From Brasenia schreberi (taxonomy: Eukaryota; Streptophyta; Magnoliopsida; Nymphaeales; Cabombaceae): DNA of 64,000 bases. The position numbers and the translations under genes are program-made. Below the pieces are notes generated by a model, which was not told the origin of the DNA, did no database searches, and was given only the letters and a program-made list of their open reading frames with translations. The stretch lies in assembly GCA_036023115.1 (NCBI GenBank), contig JAYKKT010000046.1:7660501-7724500 (forward strand). Reading direction: 5' to 3'. How positions within the stretch are numbered: the first letter of the stretch is position 1; every line of letters begins with the position of its first letter. Positions 24,440 through 35,816 of this stretch are shown piece by piece.

Positions 24440-27400
24440 ATGAAAAAGCCGTCATCCTCCTTTAACGCCATTATGGACCCAGCATCAATCCTCGGTTTCT
24501 TACTACCTTTTTTCTTTCTGCTTATTCTCCTTCTTCCGTCTTCTTCTTGGGGTCGTTCTCAACGACCCACCTACCCTGGCCCTCCACCTTCCTCCTTAAA
24601 CTCCTTCGGTTTCTCCTTTTCTTATTTGAATTCCATCACCAACCAAAATGGCGTCCTTCGATGTCAACTCAGTGCTACGCTTTTGAGGAGAAATGGGTTT
24701 GTCGAGGCTGAGTCTGCACTCCGAGAGGATCTTTTGCTTAAGTGGGGAAACGCGCCTCTTGGGTAAGAATCATTGCCGGGATTGCCGCCGGTGAGAGTTG
24801 GTTCCGGCAGCCGGAATTTGGGTGATTTAAACGACATCGAGACCGACCGGAGCGGAGCTCGGGGTTGTTCATGTGTGCTGGGAGTCCTGATGGTTTCTGT
24901 TTCTCGTCTGGTATGTTATTGTTTTGAATCTTGTCGGGGAGTGTGTGGGTTTTTGTTGCATTGGATTCATTCTGCTATTTGTGTGTATGACATGTAGCTT
25001 TTCTTTTTCTTTTAAGTTGGTGAGTTTTATGGATTGCAACTTTGGCTCGACTCATATGGGAGTATTTGCCTTTTATTGTGATAAGTACAGCATTTCTTAG
25101 TGTTTCAGCAAGCATTGTGTGATCGCCCGTTCTCTTTTTTCTGTTCATTTTTCGTGATTTAGAATGTCTTTGACTACAAACACTTATCCAGAGAGGCGGA
25201 TAAGTTGAGAATTTTCATCTTAATGTACTACCGTATCATGAGTTTTGGTTGATTTTGTTGCTTTAGCTTCACTTGCACAGTTTTAGTTCCCTTAATGAGG
25301 AAAGCATTGGTTGGAGTTGTCGAGAGCATTTTGTGATTTCCCATTTTTCTCTTCCACCCATTTTATGTTTTCGATGGGGTATTTGCTGCAACCACTTAAT
25401 CGAGAAATGTGAGATAAGTTGAGAATTTTCATCTTCCATCCAGTCTATGTTAAAGTTTTAGTTAGGTGGGTGTTCTTTCAATCACCCGCTTGTTATAATG
25501 TCATTGATAATCAAATGATTTACTTGTTGGCATTGCAGCAGAAGGAAGAAACACCAACGAGCTTTCAACTGCCAGTCTTGCCGATTCAACAGATTCATGT
25601 GACAGTGGTTCTGAATTCGTTACTGCTTATGATTATAGCGTGCCAAGTGATTTAGAGTGTGATGATCTTTTTGAACTTGGTGAATTCCATCGGAAAGATT
25701 TTGCTGATAAAGTGGCAGAATCTAGTGAACGGCGAAAAAATGGTGGCGATGAAGGACAAAATGATGTACAGTGCATTGTAGGCGCCCCGAGTGTGGATAA
25801 GTTTTTATTGAATCGGGAGGTGAATTGGGGTTTTCAACCATTCAGACAGGAAGAAGAAAGATATGATGATTTAGCTACAACTTTTGCTACTCCAAGACTT
25901 CATAGAAGATGACTTGGAAAAATCACGTAATGCGATTTCACACTACCATGTATACGGAACTTTAGCAAGAACAGTACCCTGCGACTTTACGAACCATGGG
26001 GTTACTGGGACAAAAGTTCTTCTCTTCAACAAGATTGTGTTGATCCATGGAAAATTTTTACGAAAACACATCTGGCCGAAGCTTCAGATACTACCTGTCA
26101 AATGGCCCTTGTTGAGGACCACATTTGAAGCTATGAGATACTGCAGGATCTAGGTGATGCTAATCCTTTTATGCAGAACTTGGATCTTGAAAGAGGAAAG
26201 GATATTAAGGTTTGTGAGGTGCTGGAGTCGGTGGATAGTTCGTATGATAAAAAATTGGCTAGAAATCTGCAGCAGCTGTCTGTTATACACTCCACAGAGA
26301 AATTGGATAGTGCTACTTCTCCTTCAACTGTAGAAAGTTCTGGCACAAGTAAGAAGCACTGAATTATTTGTCTTCACTTTTTAAAATCATGTTGCTTTTA
26401 CACTGTTTCTGGTTACTTGATTGATACTAACATAATTATATAAGCATTCTTAGTTCAGATTCAGATAGTGAAGTCGATGAGCAAAGTATTGTGGGCTTCA
26501 AGTTGTCACCTCATAGAAGCTTGGAGGAAATTGTTGATGCCAGAGATAATAGTCCAAGATCAAGTTTACACATTAGAGTGTCTGACAAACCTTTCGAGAA
26601 GAGGCATATGATGATGCAGAAGCAGCAGATGGTGATAGAGACATAGAAGGCTGTGAAGATTCAGGAACTCATGTCAATGAAGATTTCCAGGAAACTTCCT
26701 TGGAAAATCAAATGCCTGAAAATTTTGAAGATGACTATGGAATATTTGAGCTCAGAGTTATACATCGAATAAATAGGGTTTCTGCCTTTATCTCAACTGG
26801 ATTTTGTTAATGCTTTTTTGTTCTATTTTTTGTGCTTCTATTTCTTATCACTACTTTTTTACCTTTTAACATACAGGACTGGATTCGAATTGAAAAAGGG
26901 CATACCAATAACTTTAAATACGGTCATAGCTGGGAGATATTATGTGACTGATGACCTTGGATCAGCTGCTTTCAGCCATGTTATTCAAGCACGTGATCTA
27001 CATACAGGAGTAGATGTCTGTTTGAAAATTGTAAAAAATAGCAAGGATTATTTTGATCAGAATCTAGATGAGATTAAACTTTTGAAGTTGGCCAACAGAT
27101 GTGACCCTGATGACAGGCATCATATAGTGCGCCTTTATGATTATTTCTATCATCAGGTATGTGATATTTGTATTCCAACATATGTAGTGATAAATCAGCA
27201 GTGAACACTCCTTCTCTCAGTTCCTTGTTCTTCAGTCTCATGATTTTTTCTTGGGTTCTTTTGTCTTTCACATATTTTTTTACCTATGTGATGATACTTC
27301 TCCAACACCCTGAGTTTCTCTCTGCCATCTCTTATATGTGTGACTTCTAGGATCATACACGTTTCCCACCATGTGATATGGATCAATCACGTTCAACTTC

Positions 27401-29222
27401 AGAGAAAAGATTATTCGCTTACACTTGTGAATTGTGAGCTGCTCTCTGGAAGGAAAATACATGCCAAATTAAGATTAGTTATATACTCAAAACATTTTTC
27501 TCCACCATGACATGCTAGTATACATTAAATAGAAGTTAAGAGAAAATATAATGTCAATTATAACATGCTAGTATTCTTCAATAGAAGTTAAAAACATTAC
27601 ATGTGAGCTGTAAAGTTGAAAGCTTTTTTTGAACGTTTGTCACCAAGCTAGATCATTGAGGTTGCTTTTAGAAAATGTAAATGCAAGCCCTCCATGTATC
27701 ACCAAATTCCACTTGGAACCCTGGTAATCAAGGTTCACCGCCCCTTGCTGGTGATGAAGATTTCACACATAAATGGTAGCTGTAATGGGAGGCTAACCGT
27801 GTTGTCAGGGTGGAAAGTTTTCCTTGCCTTGTATGAGAAGTTCCATTACTCATGCTGATCGGGTTGAAATTCCAAGAAGAGTCTGAAATAATGGTTCTTG
27901 TGACCAGCTTTCTAGTGAAAATGTATACAAAATCATTAAAAGAGAATTTGTAAAGTCAAAGACATAAAAACATGAATTTGGAATTCAAAATGAAGATCGT
28001 AGAAGTAATATTTTTCTCAAAAGATCATATTATGTCTTATATTCAATTTATGTGATATTTTGAAATTATTGCAAACAATGTCCCATTTCTATCTGAAACC
28101 TTTAAGTTGTTTATATTGGTGTTATCCAAATTATCACAATATCAATGACTGTATTTTAGAAGTATGCACCTCTGGACCATACAACACGCCAGGTTTCAAT
28201 TTTCTTTTACCACATAGTAAAGAGGGGATTCTTCTTCTTCTTCTTCTTCTTTTTCAAAAATGAATGGAACAGCAATATTCTTTTTTAATCATGTAAAAAC
28301 AATCTTTGCAAACAGATCTTTCCCTTTCTCTGTTCAACAAATGTGGTGTCCTTAAAATAAGTGCACCGTCACATTATGAAGTTTTGGCAAATCTATGATT
28401 CTATATCTCATCAGGGATTGGTATGTGTTGGGCTTACTCAATAATGTAAGCTATCCTCATCCATCTGTACAAGATGATGCTATGTGCTTTAAGATCCCAG
28501 TTGTTTAGTTTATAACAAACCCATGTGCTACTCGTCCTTGCAGTATAAGTAAGGGAGAATTTGGGAAAACCTTGGTACATAATTACAGACATTAAAACTA
28601 CCATAGTGACTTCATGCATGCTGTGCAGAAAATATCGTACCATGAAGTTGAACTTTCACTTTATATTTTAAATGTCAAGTTTCTGGTCTGTGTACTTATA
28701 TCTTTTGGATACTTGTGAATACGTGAGGCAATTACTTATGTATGTATTTCATACAGTTACTTATGTCTAGTGAAGCAAGGCATAACGATTCTTGCTATTA
28801 ACTTGTGAATGATTGATTTCTCCAACTTTACCTTTTCATTTCCTAGTCCCTGTTAATAATTTCTATCCTTCCCCTTGGTTACGCATGACAGCAGACAAGC
28901 GAGGTACAAAGGCCTTTGTACATTGTCATGCCACCTTAATCTGTAGGGTTGACACAAGAATTGCCTTTTAAGTTGTGGTAACCCAAGACCCAAATTCACG
29001 CTTAGTCAGCCAATAGGCCTGGCCTGCAACAACAAATCATGGTTGACCCCTAGTGGAGGAATATTTGGATTGACTTCTCATCGTGTATGGACTCATCAGA
29101 TTCAAAACAGAGCTAGAACGGTTACACTATCATTTTCAACTTTGTTAATGTTGGATTAACATATCCTGATCACTGTCATGCTTCTGTTTTCACATTCAAA
29201 TGCTTTTCAGGAGCATCTTTTC

Positions 29223-29297
29223 ATTGTCTGTGAACTACAACAACAACAACTAAGCCTTTTCCCATAGTAGACGGGGTCGGCTAATTGTCTGTGAACT
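29223..29297 (-). mobile_element. 47-bp LINE/SINE tail inserted in a kinase exon, with 14-bp target duplication
   Basis: The 14-mer attgtctgtgaact occurs at 29223-29236 and again at 29284-29297. Between them are 47 bases that are the reverse complement of the RTE LINE/SINE 3' end (aagccttttcccatag, ggggtcggcta, with an ACA/CAA run for the TTG tail). Removing 61 bases restores a 108-bp, phase-0 exon that reads EHLFIVCELVKENLYEF. It is a very short 5'-truncated retroposition that shifts the frame and adds stops. Confidence 0.9.
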
Positions 29298-30723
29298 GGT
29301 GAAGGAAAATCTCTACGAGTTTCAAAAATTTAATCAGGAGGGTGGGGCAGATCCATACTTTACACATCCTCGTCTGCAGGTCTGTGCTTAAATGGTATCC
29401 CTACTGATGTATGAAAGTATTATTTTCTACTGAGTCTTTTGTTGTTTATTTTGTACATTTCTACACAGTTTTTTTTTCTCATTTATCTTTTGTGATAGTA
29501 TTTCAGTAATTAATTGCTTGTCTTTCTTTTTTGTCATCTTGTTCACTTTTACGAAATTTGGTGCTTCCTGTTGTGACGTGAATGTGACTCTAATGGTTCC
29601 ACGGTCCTACCTACTATTAGGCCATAGCTAAACAGTGCCTGGAGGCTCTGGACTTCCTGCATGGATTGGGTATTATACATTGTGATATAAAGCCTGAGAA
29701 CATACTCATCAAAAGCCATAGGAAGTGTGAAGTGAAGATTATTGATCTTGGAAGCAGCTGCTTTCAGACAGACGATTTGTGCTCATATGTGCAATCTTGC
29801 TTGTATCGAGCTCCTGAAATCATTTTGGGCCTTCCCTATGATGGAAAGATTGACATCTGGTCACTCGACTGCGTATTGGTAGAGCTTTTTACTGGACATG
29901 TAAGTTTCTTGGTATTTATTCTTGTTAGTGTTACGTTAAGGGTTAGAAATAACTTTCTTAAATAAAGCAATTATAGTATGATTTCAATGTTTTGCAAGTT
30001 ACTGGTTTCTGGAAGGTTAATATGATCCCTTTTACGAGCTAGCTTATGGAACACATTGCAAATGCAGAAAATAGAGAGGCATTTTCTCTTGTTCCCACTG
30101 ATTAATTAGGAGTTGAATCTTTCTGCCACTCCAAATTCCTTTCTTTTCATGGCAACAAACCTGAATCTGTTCGATCAGGTTGAACTTGTATGCTGCAGTT
30201 TGGAGTTCCTAATATAAGGCTTCTACATGTCCTGTCAAGTTAGCCAAAAATATCACTAAACATCCAAAGCGAATCTAGCTTTTCATAGTTCATGTTCGAA
30301 GAATCAGCATGATTCAAATTCTAACTTCTAAAAATGGCATGTACCTACCCACCTGATCAAGGCAGTGTCTTGCATAGGACAGTGAAAGTAGAATGTAGAC
30401 GTTGCTGAACATAGAGGTCGTTCACTGAATTGGTACCCTTTTCTGATGGCCCGATCATTCTCATCAAAAGTGCATGACAGCTGTAAGTTGTCGTTCAGCA
30501 ATATAAATCAGATGAAGCTTATTCCATGGCTGAGGATAAAACGAACAAACAAAGCTACAAAATATAGGCACAAAAATTAAGTCTATGAGAGGTGAGTACC
30601 TGGTTAGTGGTCATTCTTTTCCTTCCTTGTTTTGAAGTATTTCTTCGATTGACTAATACAAGGGTATAAATGAAGAATGCTATTCCCTGAATTTATTTTG
30701 AATACATGCATACATATATGTAT

Positions 30724-30724
<1 letters not shown>

Positions 30725-30805
<81 letters not shown>

Positions 30806-30807
30806 TT
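30725..30807. repeat. Compound microsatellite (CA)n(TA)n
   Basis: About 28 CA units followed by about 13 TA units, between the last kinase blocks of the DYRK pseudogene. Confidence 0.95.
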
Positions 30808-32282
30808 AAAGCAACACAAAACTATCTCTTAAACTGCAGTTACTAAATGAGTTTTCAATGTGCTCGACCAACACAGTTAATTAGGTCTTGGTTGTGTCAA
30901 CCATCTTAGGAAAAATAATTCTTGAGTTCTCCTTTTCTTAAAATTTGGGCCTTCATGTTCTGTCTTCATGGCAGGTCCTCTTTCCGAATGTTTCATTGGC
31001 AAAACCATCTCCAGTGCATGCTTTTCTCAAACACAGAACCATTTCAGTGTCTGCGTGTTCACAAACAGAGCCTAAACGCGATACAATTTGACCTCCTCCT
31101 TGCAATTCAACTTGTATTTTGCGGTGAAATTTGCATTTGTACTGGTTGCCCTTTTACAACCAGTACAAATATGGTCTTCACCTGAAAGGTTGATCTACTT
31201 GTAAATCTAAACCATTAGTGGATGGTTGCAAGATACCAACCAGATTGAACTCATACAACCGGAGGAATCATCTTTACAGAACATACTTGCTGATGCAGAT
31301 ATTCAGTTTATTGAATTTGTACATAGCTTGCTTCGAATAAACCCAGAAAGCAGGCCAAATGCAAGGGAGGCTCTGGGATACCCATGGATGTCTTACCCCT
31401 ATGAGCCAGTGCTATCTTGATGTAATTATTGGGAAAAGAAGGGCCTGGTTCTCCTATATGTAAATTCATTCATTTGTGTAGTCAATAGTGTTCTTAAATG
31501 AGCAAAATCGGCTCTCCTTTTCTCTAATGGTATAGTTCTATGGATCATCTGTGAGGCATTAATTTTTTCTCTTTGTAGTACATTCTTCCCATAATTGCGA
31601 CCAAACGATACCTTTATTAGGAATGGTTACAAAATTTAACAGGAGAAAACGATATCTAGACAGAATCAGTAACTTGTTATCCTCTTGACTGTCAGGATCC
31701 TGACTTCCCTCGACTGAAAAACCGACTTATTAGTATCATCATTTCATTCTCTTGCTTGGGAGAGGATTGAATATGGAATATTATGTTTCATTGCAGATAA
31801 CCGAGTTTCGATGATGCTAATATTAAATCATTGAGAACAATAGGTAAGACAGATTTCCTGTGTAAAGGCAATATTGTTGCAGATTGAAGTGACGATGATG
31901 ATGATATCATGATAGTTGACCTTTTCGCTGCCTATGGTAGGGCTCACAAGTTTCTGCATAATAATGAGAAGGAGCTGGAGCTGGGCACCGAACTGCCAAC
32001 ATAGTGCATAGTTTGGTATAACCTGCACTCATTCTTTTGTTGCCCAGATAGGCAGGTGCCAATTTGTTTCAGTTGTTTTGCGATCCTTCAATTGTCTCTG
32101 ATAGGAATGTGTGGGTGGGACCTGATAATACTGCTGGAAAATATTCCACTTATTTTAGAAGGAACTTGAAGTACAGGTTTCTTTTTCTTGTTAAAGGATA
32201 AAGCAAATAGTGCAATATGTCATTCAAATCCTAAGAATAAGCACGATATAAGAGTATACATATACATGTATATATAAATATA

Positions 32283-32495
32283 GGTATAACTTCACCCATG
32301 TAAGGGATCACCCTTGCATGGCCAGTTCCAAGCTCATATAAAGGATGAAGGTTGTATTAGGCTTTCCATAGCGAGCGGAAAACTTTGTCGGACTTATTTA
32401 TCATGGATTCTATAAATTATGATGGGTGCGGAAACAAAGAATCCATGTAGCCAACCCATCTGAAAAGGCTTAGTTATTGTAGTTGTTGTGAAGAT
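32283..32495 (+). mobile_element. RTE-tailed SINE-like element (full-length form)
   Basis: It starts ataacttcacccatgtaagg and has ccagttccaagctc as the B-box-like block. It then runs through aaactttgtcggacttattt to the shared 3' end (atccatgtagccaaccca) and a short TTG-type tail. The start coincides with the copy at 17604-17826 on the other strand. Confidence 0.65.
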
Positions 32496-34394
32496 GGACA
32501 ATGGTACTGTTGTGTCATTGTCCTCTCTTCTTGTTATCCTTCTACAAACTCAGGTTTTCTAGTGTGGACTAAAAGATTGGATTATATACCTATAAATATA
32601 TACTACAACAACAACTAAGCCAGAAAGTTATCCTTTTGAATTTGCTGTAAACTATCCAATCTTTTGATCAAATGATCCAAATTTAGTGCATTTGTGCCTA
32701 ACTCATGAGCAATTCATCAATTCTGGTCTCTCTGTGTGTGTGCGCGTGTGTGCGCATAAGCTTCAGAACATTCTCACGTTTCAAAAGATACCAAACTCTC
32801 TATAAAGTCATATGTGCTTTATGAGAATTTATCCTTTCTATTTAGTTGTTGTTACTGTTATAAGGTTATCGGTTTCCGAGAATCAAGTGAAGTTGAGACG
32901 GTTTTGTGATTATTGCCGAAACAAGAATCGAATTTCCAGTTGGCGAGTGCTACGGAAAACAACCAAAGAGGAACTTCATGTAGTGTATAAAGTTCTTATC
33001 CTGCACAAAATCCTGCGTGGGCCTGCCACCATAGGGAAGTCTTGTGCATTCGAACCAGACACTATTATTCTTAAACAAACAAATGGCTTCATATATATTG
33101 TAGATGGAGATGATAACCGATCCCAACCATCTCAGTCAAGTTTAACTTCTAACCCACATGTTTTCCATTTCATAGTGGAAAAATAAACCAAAAACTTCAC
33201 ATTTTACTTTTTCTTTTTACAGTATATTTTACATTTTTGTTCAGTTCACGTTTATACAATAACTGCAGTAGATGCATTTGATAAGCCAAAGTTCCAGTAC
33301 TAGCATATATATTTTACATTTTCTTTTAACGGTATATTTTACATTTTTTGATTTCCTTATATGTTTGTCATGTATATCCCTTATGTACACTCTTATATAA
33401 TGTATTTTCAGAGTTCTCCGCTAGCAGCCAAGAGTTAATTCGCCCTGATACAAAAGATTGGTCTAAGGGGTCCTCTTGTTGCAAAGGTTGGATTTTCAGT
33501 CATCTTACTATGCATTGTTACAGTGATGCACTCTGTATTGTTGATGGCTTCAGTTATATTAAAAGTGACCAAATATCGTCTCCTTGGTTAGTAAATGCTC
33601 TGGTTGATTAATTCAGAAGTCTCGGTGGTGCTCTCCACTTTTCATGCTAGAGAGGTTTTTGGTGTCCTTAATGGTACTGGTGGCATCATGACCTTAATGC
33701 TCTACCGATAGCTGTCTTCTTCTCCGGGTAGTTTCTGGCATCATGGCGTCTGCTTTGCAATCTATTACCCCTCATGATGATCCTGCATTTCTTGAGAAAG
33801 ATCAGATTGCCTTCGACGAGGACGACATATAAGAAATGTCAAAGAACAGAGTACTGAAAGTTTAGTTGGAAAACAATTGACGGATCGAGTCATAAGCAAC
33901 GACACCACGGAAAATGCATCGCACTCCATCTGGGGTCTGCTAGATTCCGAGTTCAATGATTGGGTAATAATGCTCTTCAGTTCTTTTTTGATGATGAACG
34001 CGATGCTTTCCTTGTTCTAATGGGAACCTTGTGGTTATTTAGAAACTACATCCTTCAAGTTACTCGCTGGAGTTTAGAGAAAACCACAGAATCCTTGGAT
34101 CTGACTACCTTCCTGCGTTGGGTGCGATTCTGGGGAGTGCCTGAATAGTGTAAAACTAGTAAGATGGCATCAAAATTTGGTTCTGAAACTGGAAGAGTGG
34201 AGGAGATGTGGGAAATTTTAATAAATGGAAAGGAAGAAGGGATCATGAAGGTAGAGATACATACCTCTGGATGCAGCATAATCCTTAAAGCAAAAACCTT
34301 TCTCCTTACCTTTTCCCATTGTGTGCCGAGGGTTTATCGTATGTATGTACTTCAAGGCAGAGAGATATGGAGTTTTGAGGGGTTTATCATTTGA

Positions 34395-34485
34395 ACTCAG
34401 GACGGCAGCTCACCTAGAGAGGCTCTCGACTCCACAATATGCAGGGTGTGAGTTCGGTTTGTAAGATGTGCAAACCTAATGTAAC
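34395..34485 (+). mobile_element. tRNA-derived SINE fragment
   Basis: A-box-like gcagctcacctagagagg and B-box-like ggtgtgagttcggtttg, in family order. The 3' part is degraded but keeps an A-rich end (aacaaaacaaaaaaag). Confidence 0.5.
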
Positions 34486-35368
34486 AAAACAAAAAAAGCA
34501 TAACTATTCGATATCACATACTCTCCCTTTCGACATGTATCTTATTCTTAGAGACAACTCTTGGGTATATAGACATGACCGGTTTCAAACCAATCCGATG
34601 GTTCCAACTATCGAAACCATGGAACCGAACACAAAACCAGAGACCACTTGATTCTCACCTTTCATGAAACCGGAACCGACATGAAACTCTACACTGATTC
34701 CAGGCAGTTTCGATTTATCCGGAACTGACCATGTCTATCGATATATAAGCTTATGACATTTTCATGATATTAGAGATTACTCACAAATCACCAAAGGTCG
34801 TCATGCCAATTACAAGAACTTCCATGTGTGTTTCATCAAATAAAAATTTGGAGGAGAACCAACTGGAACGAGCTTAAACGTGTGGACCATTAGTTCATGG
34901 ATAAGACCAACGCAAAGTGGATGGGGACTTGTCCAAGAAGTATCAGGTGCGAATTTGAACCAATTCTTCACGTGGGCGATCCCAATTCCCAAACCCTCGG
35001 TCATTCTCAACCTTACACAAGATACCTCACATTTTGTAATTCTTCTACCTAATATGAAACACAAAAGGGCTTCAAAGGATTGATTCTCACGAGTGCCATC
35101 TTGCACAAGTTGACATCCCATAGCCCAAGGGTTTTGCAATGTACTAAAATTAACACTCAACTCTCTCTGTCTTTCTTTATATATATATATTTGATGCACC
35201 ATGCACAAGTGGTGCATCAATTTACCAAATATGAACCATCCAATTGATGACTTGTATACAAAACCAAAAAGAAAAAATGCATATCTATTTCTTTGTTTTT
35301 CAAAATTTAAAAAAAAAATCAAATTCAAATAAGTAACTTCATTGTACCTTCACTAAATTACAGTTTCG

Positions 35369-35401
<33 letters not shown>

Positions 35402-35816
35402 ATAAAACCAATGAGTCGTTTAAACTATTTAGGATTGGTTACGTGGGTTCTTAATAACAGTTGTAGCAGATAATTCAAGAAAGAAGGATGGCTCTGTTAT
35501 TGTTCTAGTACTTAGAGGTACTTCTTTTTTAGCATATGAAGAACCGGCCTCGTATAATTTCTCGTGCCTTTGTGATTTCTACTTAGAGTTGATTTTGCCG
35601 CCTCTCTAAACGCGCAACCATTTTAAATGCATCCCATATATATATATTGCGAATAGTGCACTTCTAATTTCAAAACTAACTTTTTTGAATTTACGTGTAA
35701 GTCATTTGATCTTTTTACCAAATGGTCCAAATTTGGTGCACCTCTCCATACATGTGTGTGCATGAAAAGTTTAACATGCTTGCTATGTTATATTTTTCTT
35801 ATCATTATGATTGAAG

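Larger units (their letters stand above)
24440..31420 (+). pseudogene. DYRK-family protein kinase pseudogene (plant DYRKP type)
   Basis: Exon-like blocks: 24440-24762, 25539-26348, 26459-about 26777, 26877-27156, 29211-29379, 29621-29899, 30975-31420. The N-terminal block has the family motif LLRRNGFVEAESALREDLL. The middle is acidic. Then come kinase parts: VIAGRYYVTDDLGSAAFS, LYDYFYHQ, HCDIKPENILI, IDLGSSCFQ, YRAPEIILGLPYD, and a C-terminal ESRPNAREALGYPWMSYPYE. Breaks: mismatched phase between blocks 1 and 2; frame change near 25880 and back near 25985; an in-frame TGA at 26126; a frame change near 26600; a donor/phase mismatch at 26777; a 61-bp insertion at 29237-29297; a degraded stretch 31000-31230 with stops. 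The catalytic Asp (HCD) and metal-binding Asp (DLG) survive, but YVQSRSYRAPE has become YVQSCLYRAPE and WSLGC has become WSLDC. The neighbouring genes are clean, so this is real decay. Intact members are dual-specificity kinases. Confidence 0.85.
31421..35816. other. Intergenic, repeats only
   Basis: No gene recognised. 31421-31700 may be the pseudogene's old 3'UTR. The 124-codon ORF at 32812-33186 and the pieces at 33730-33960 match no family I know and show no support beyond being open. 34580-34740 is rich in ggttcc/ggaacc motifs. Two SINE copies are listed separately. Confidence 0.5.

Noticed and set aside
32812..33186. 124-codon ORF downstream of the kinase pseudogene
   Set aside because: Composition and content are not protein-like in any family I know; surrounded by non-coding repeats.
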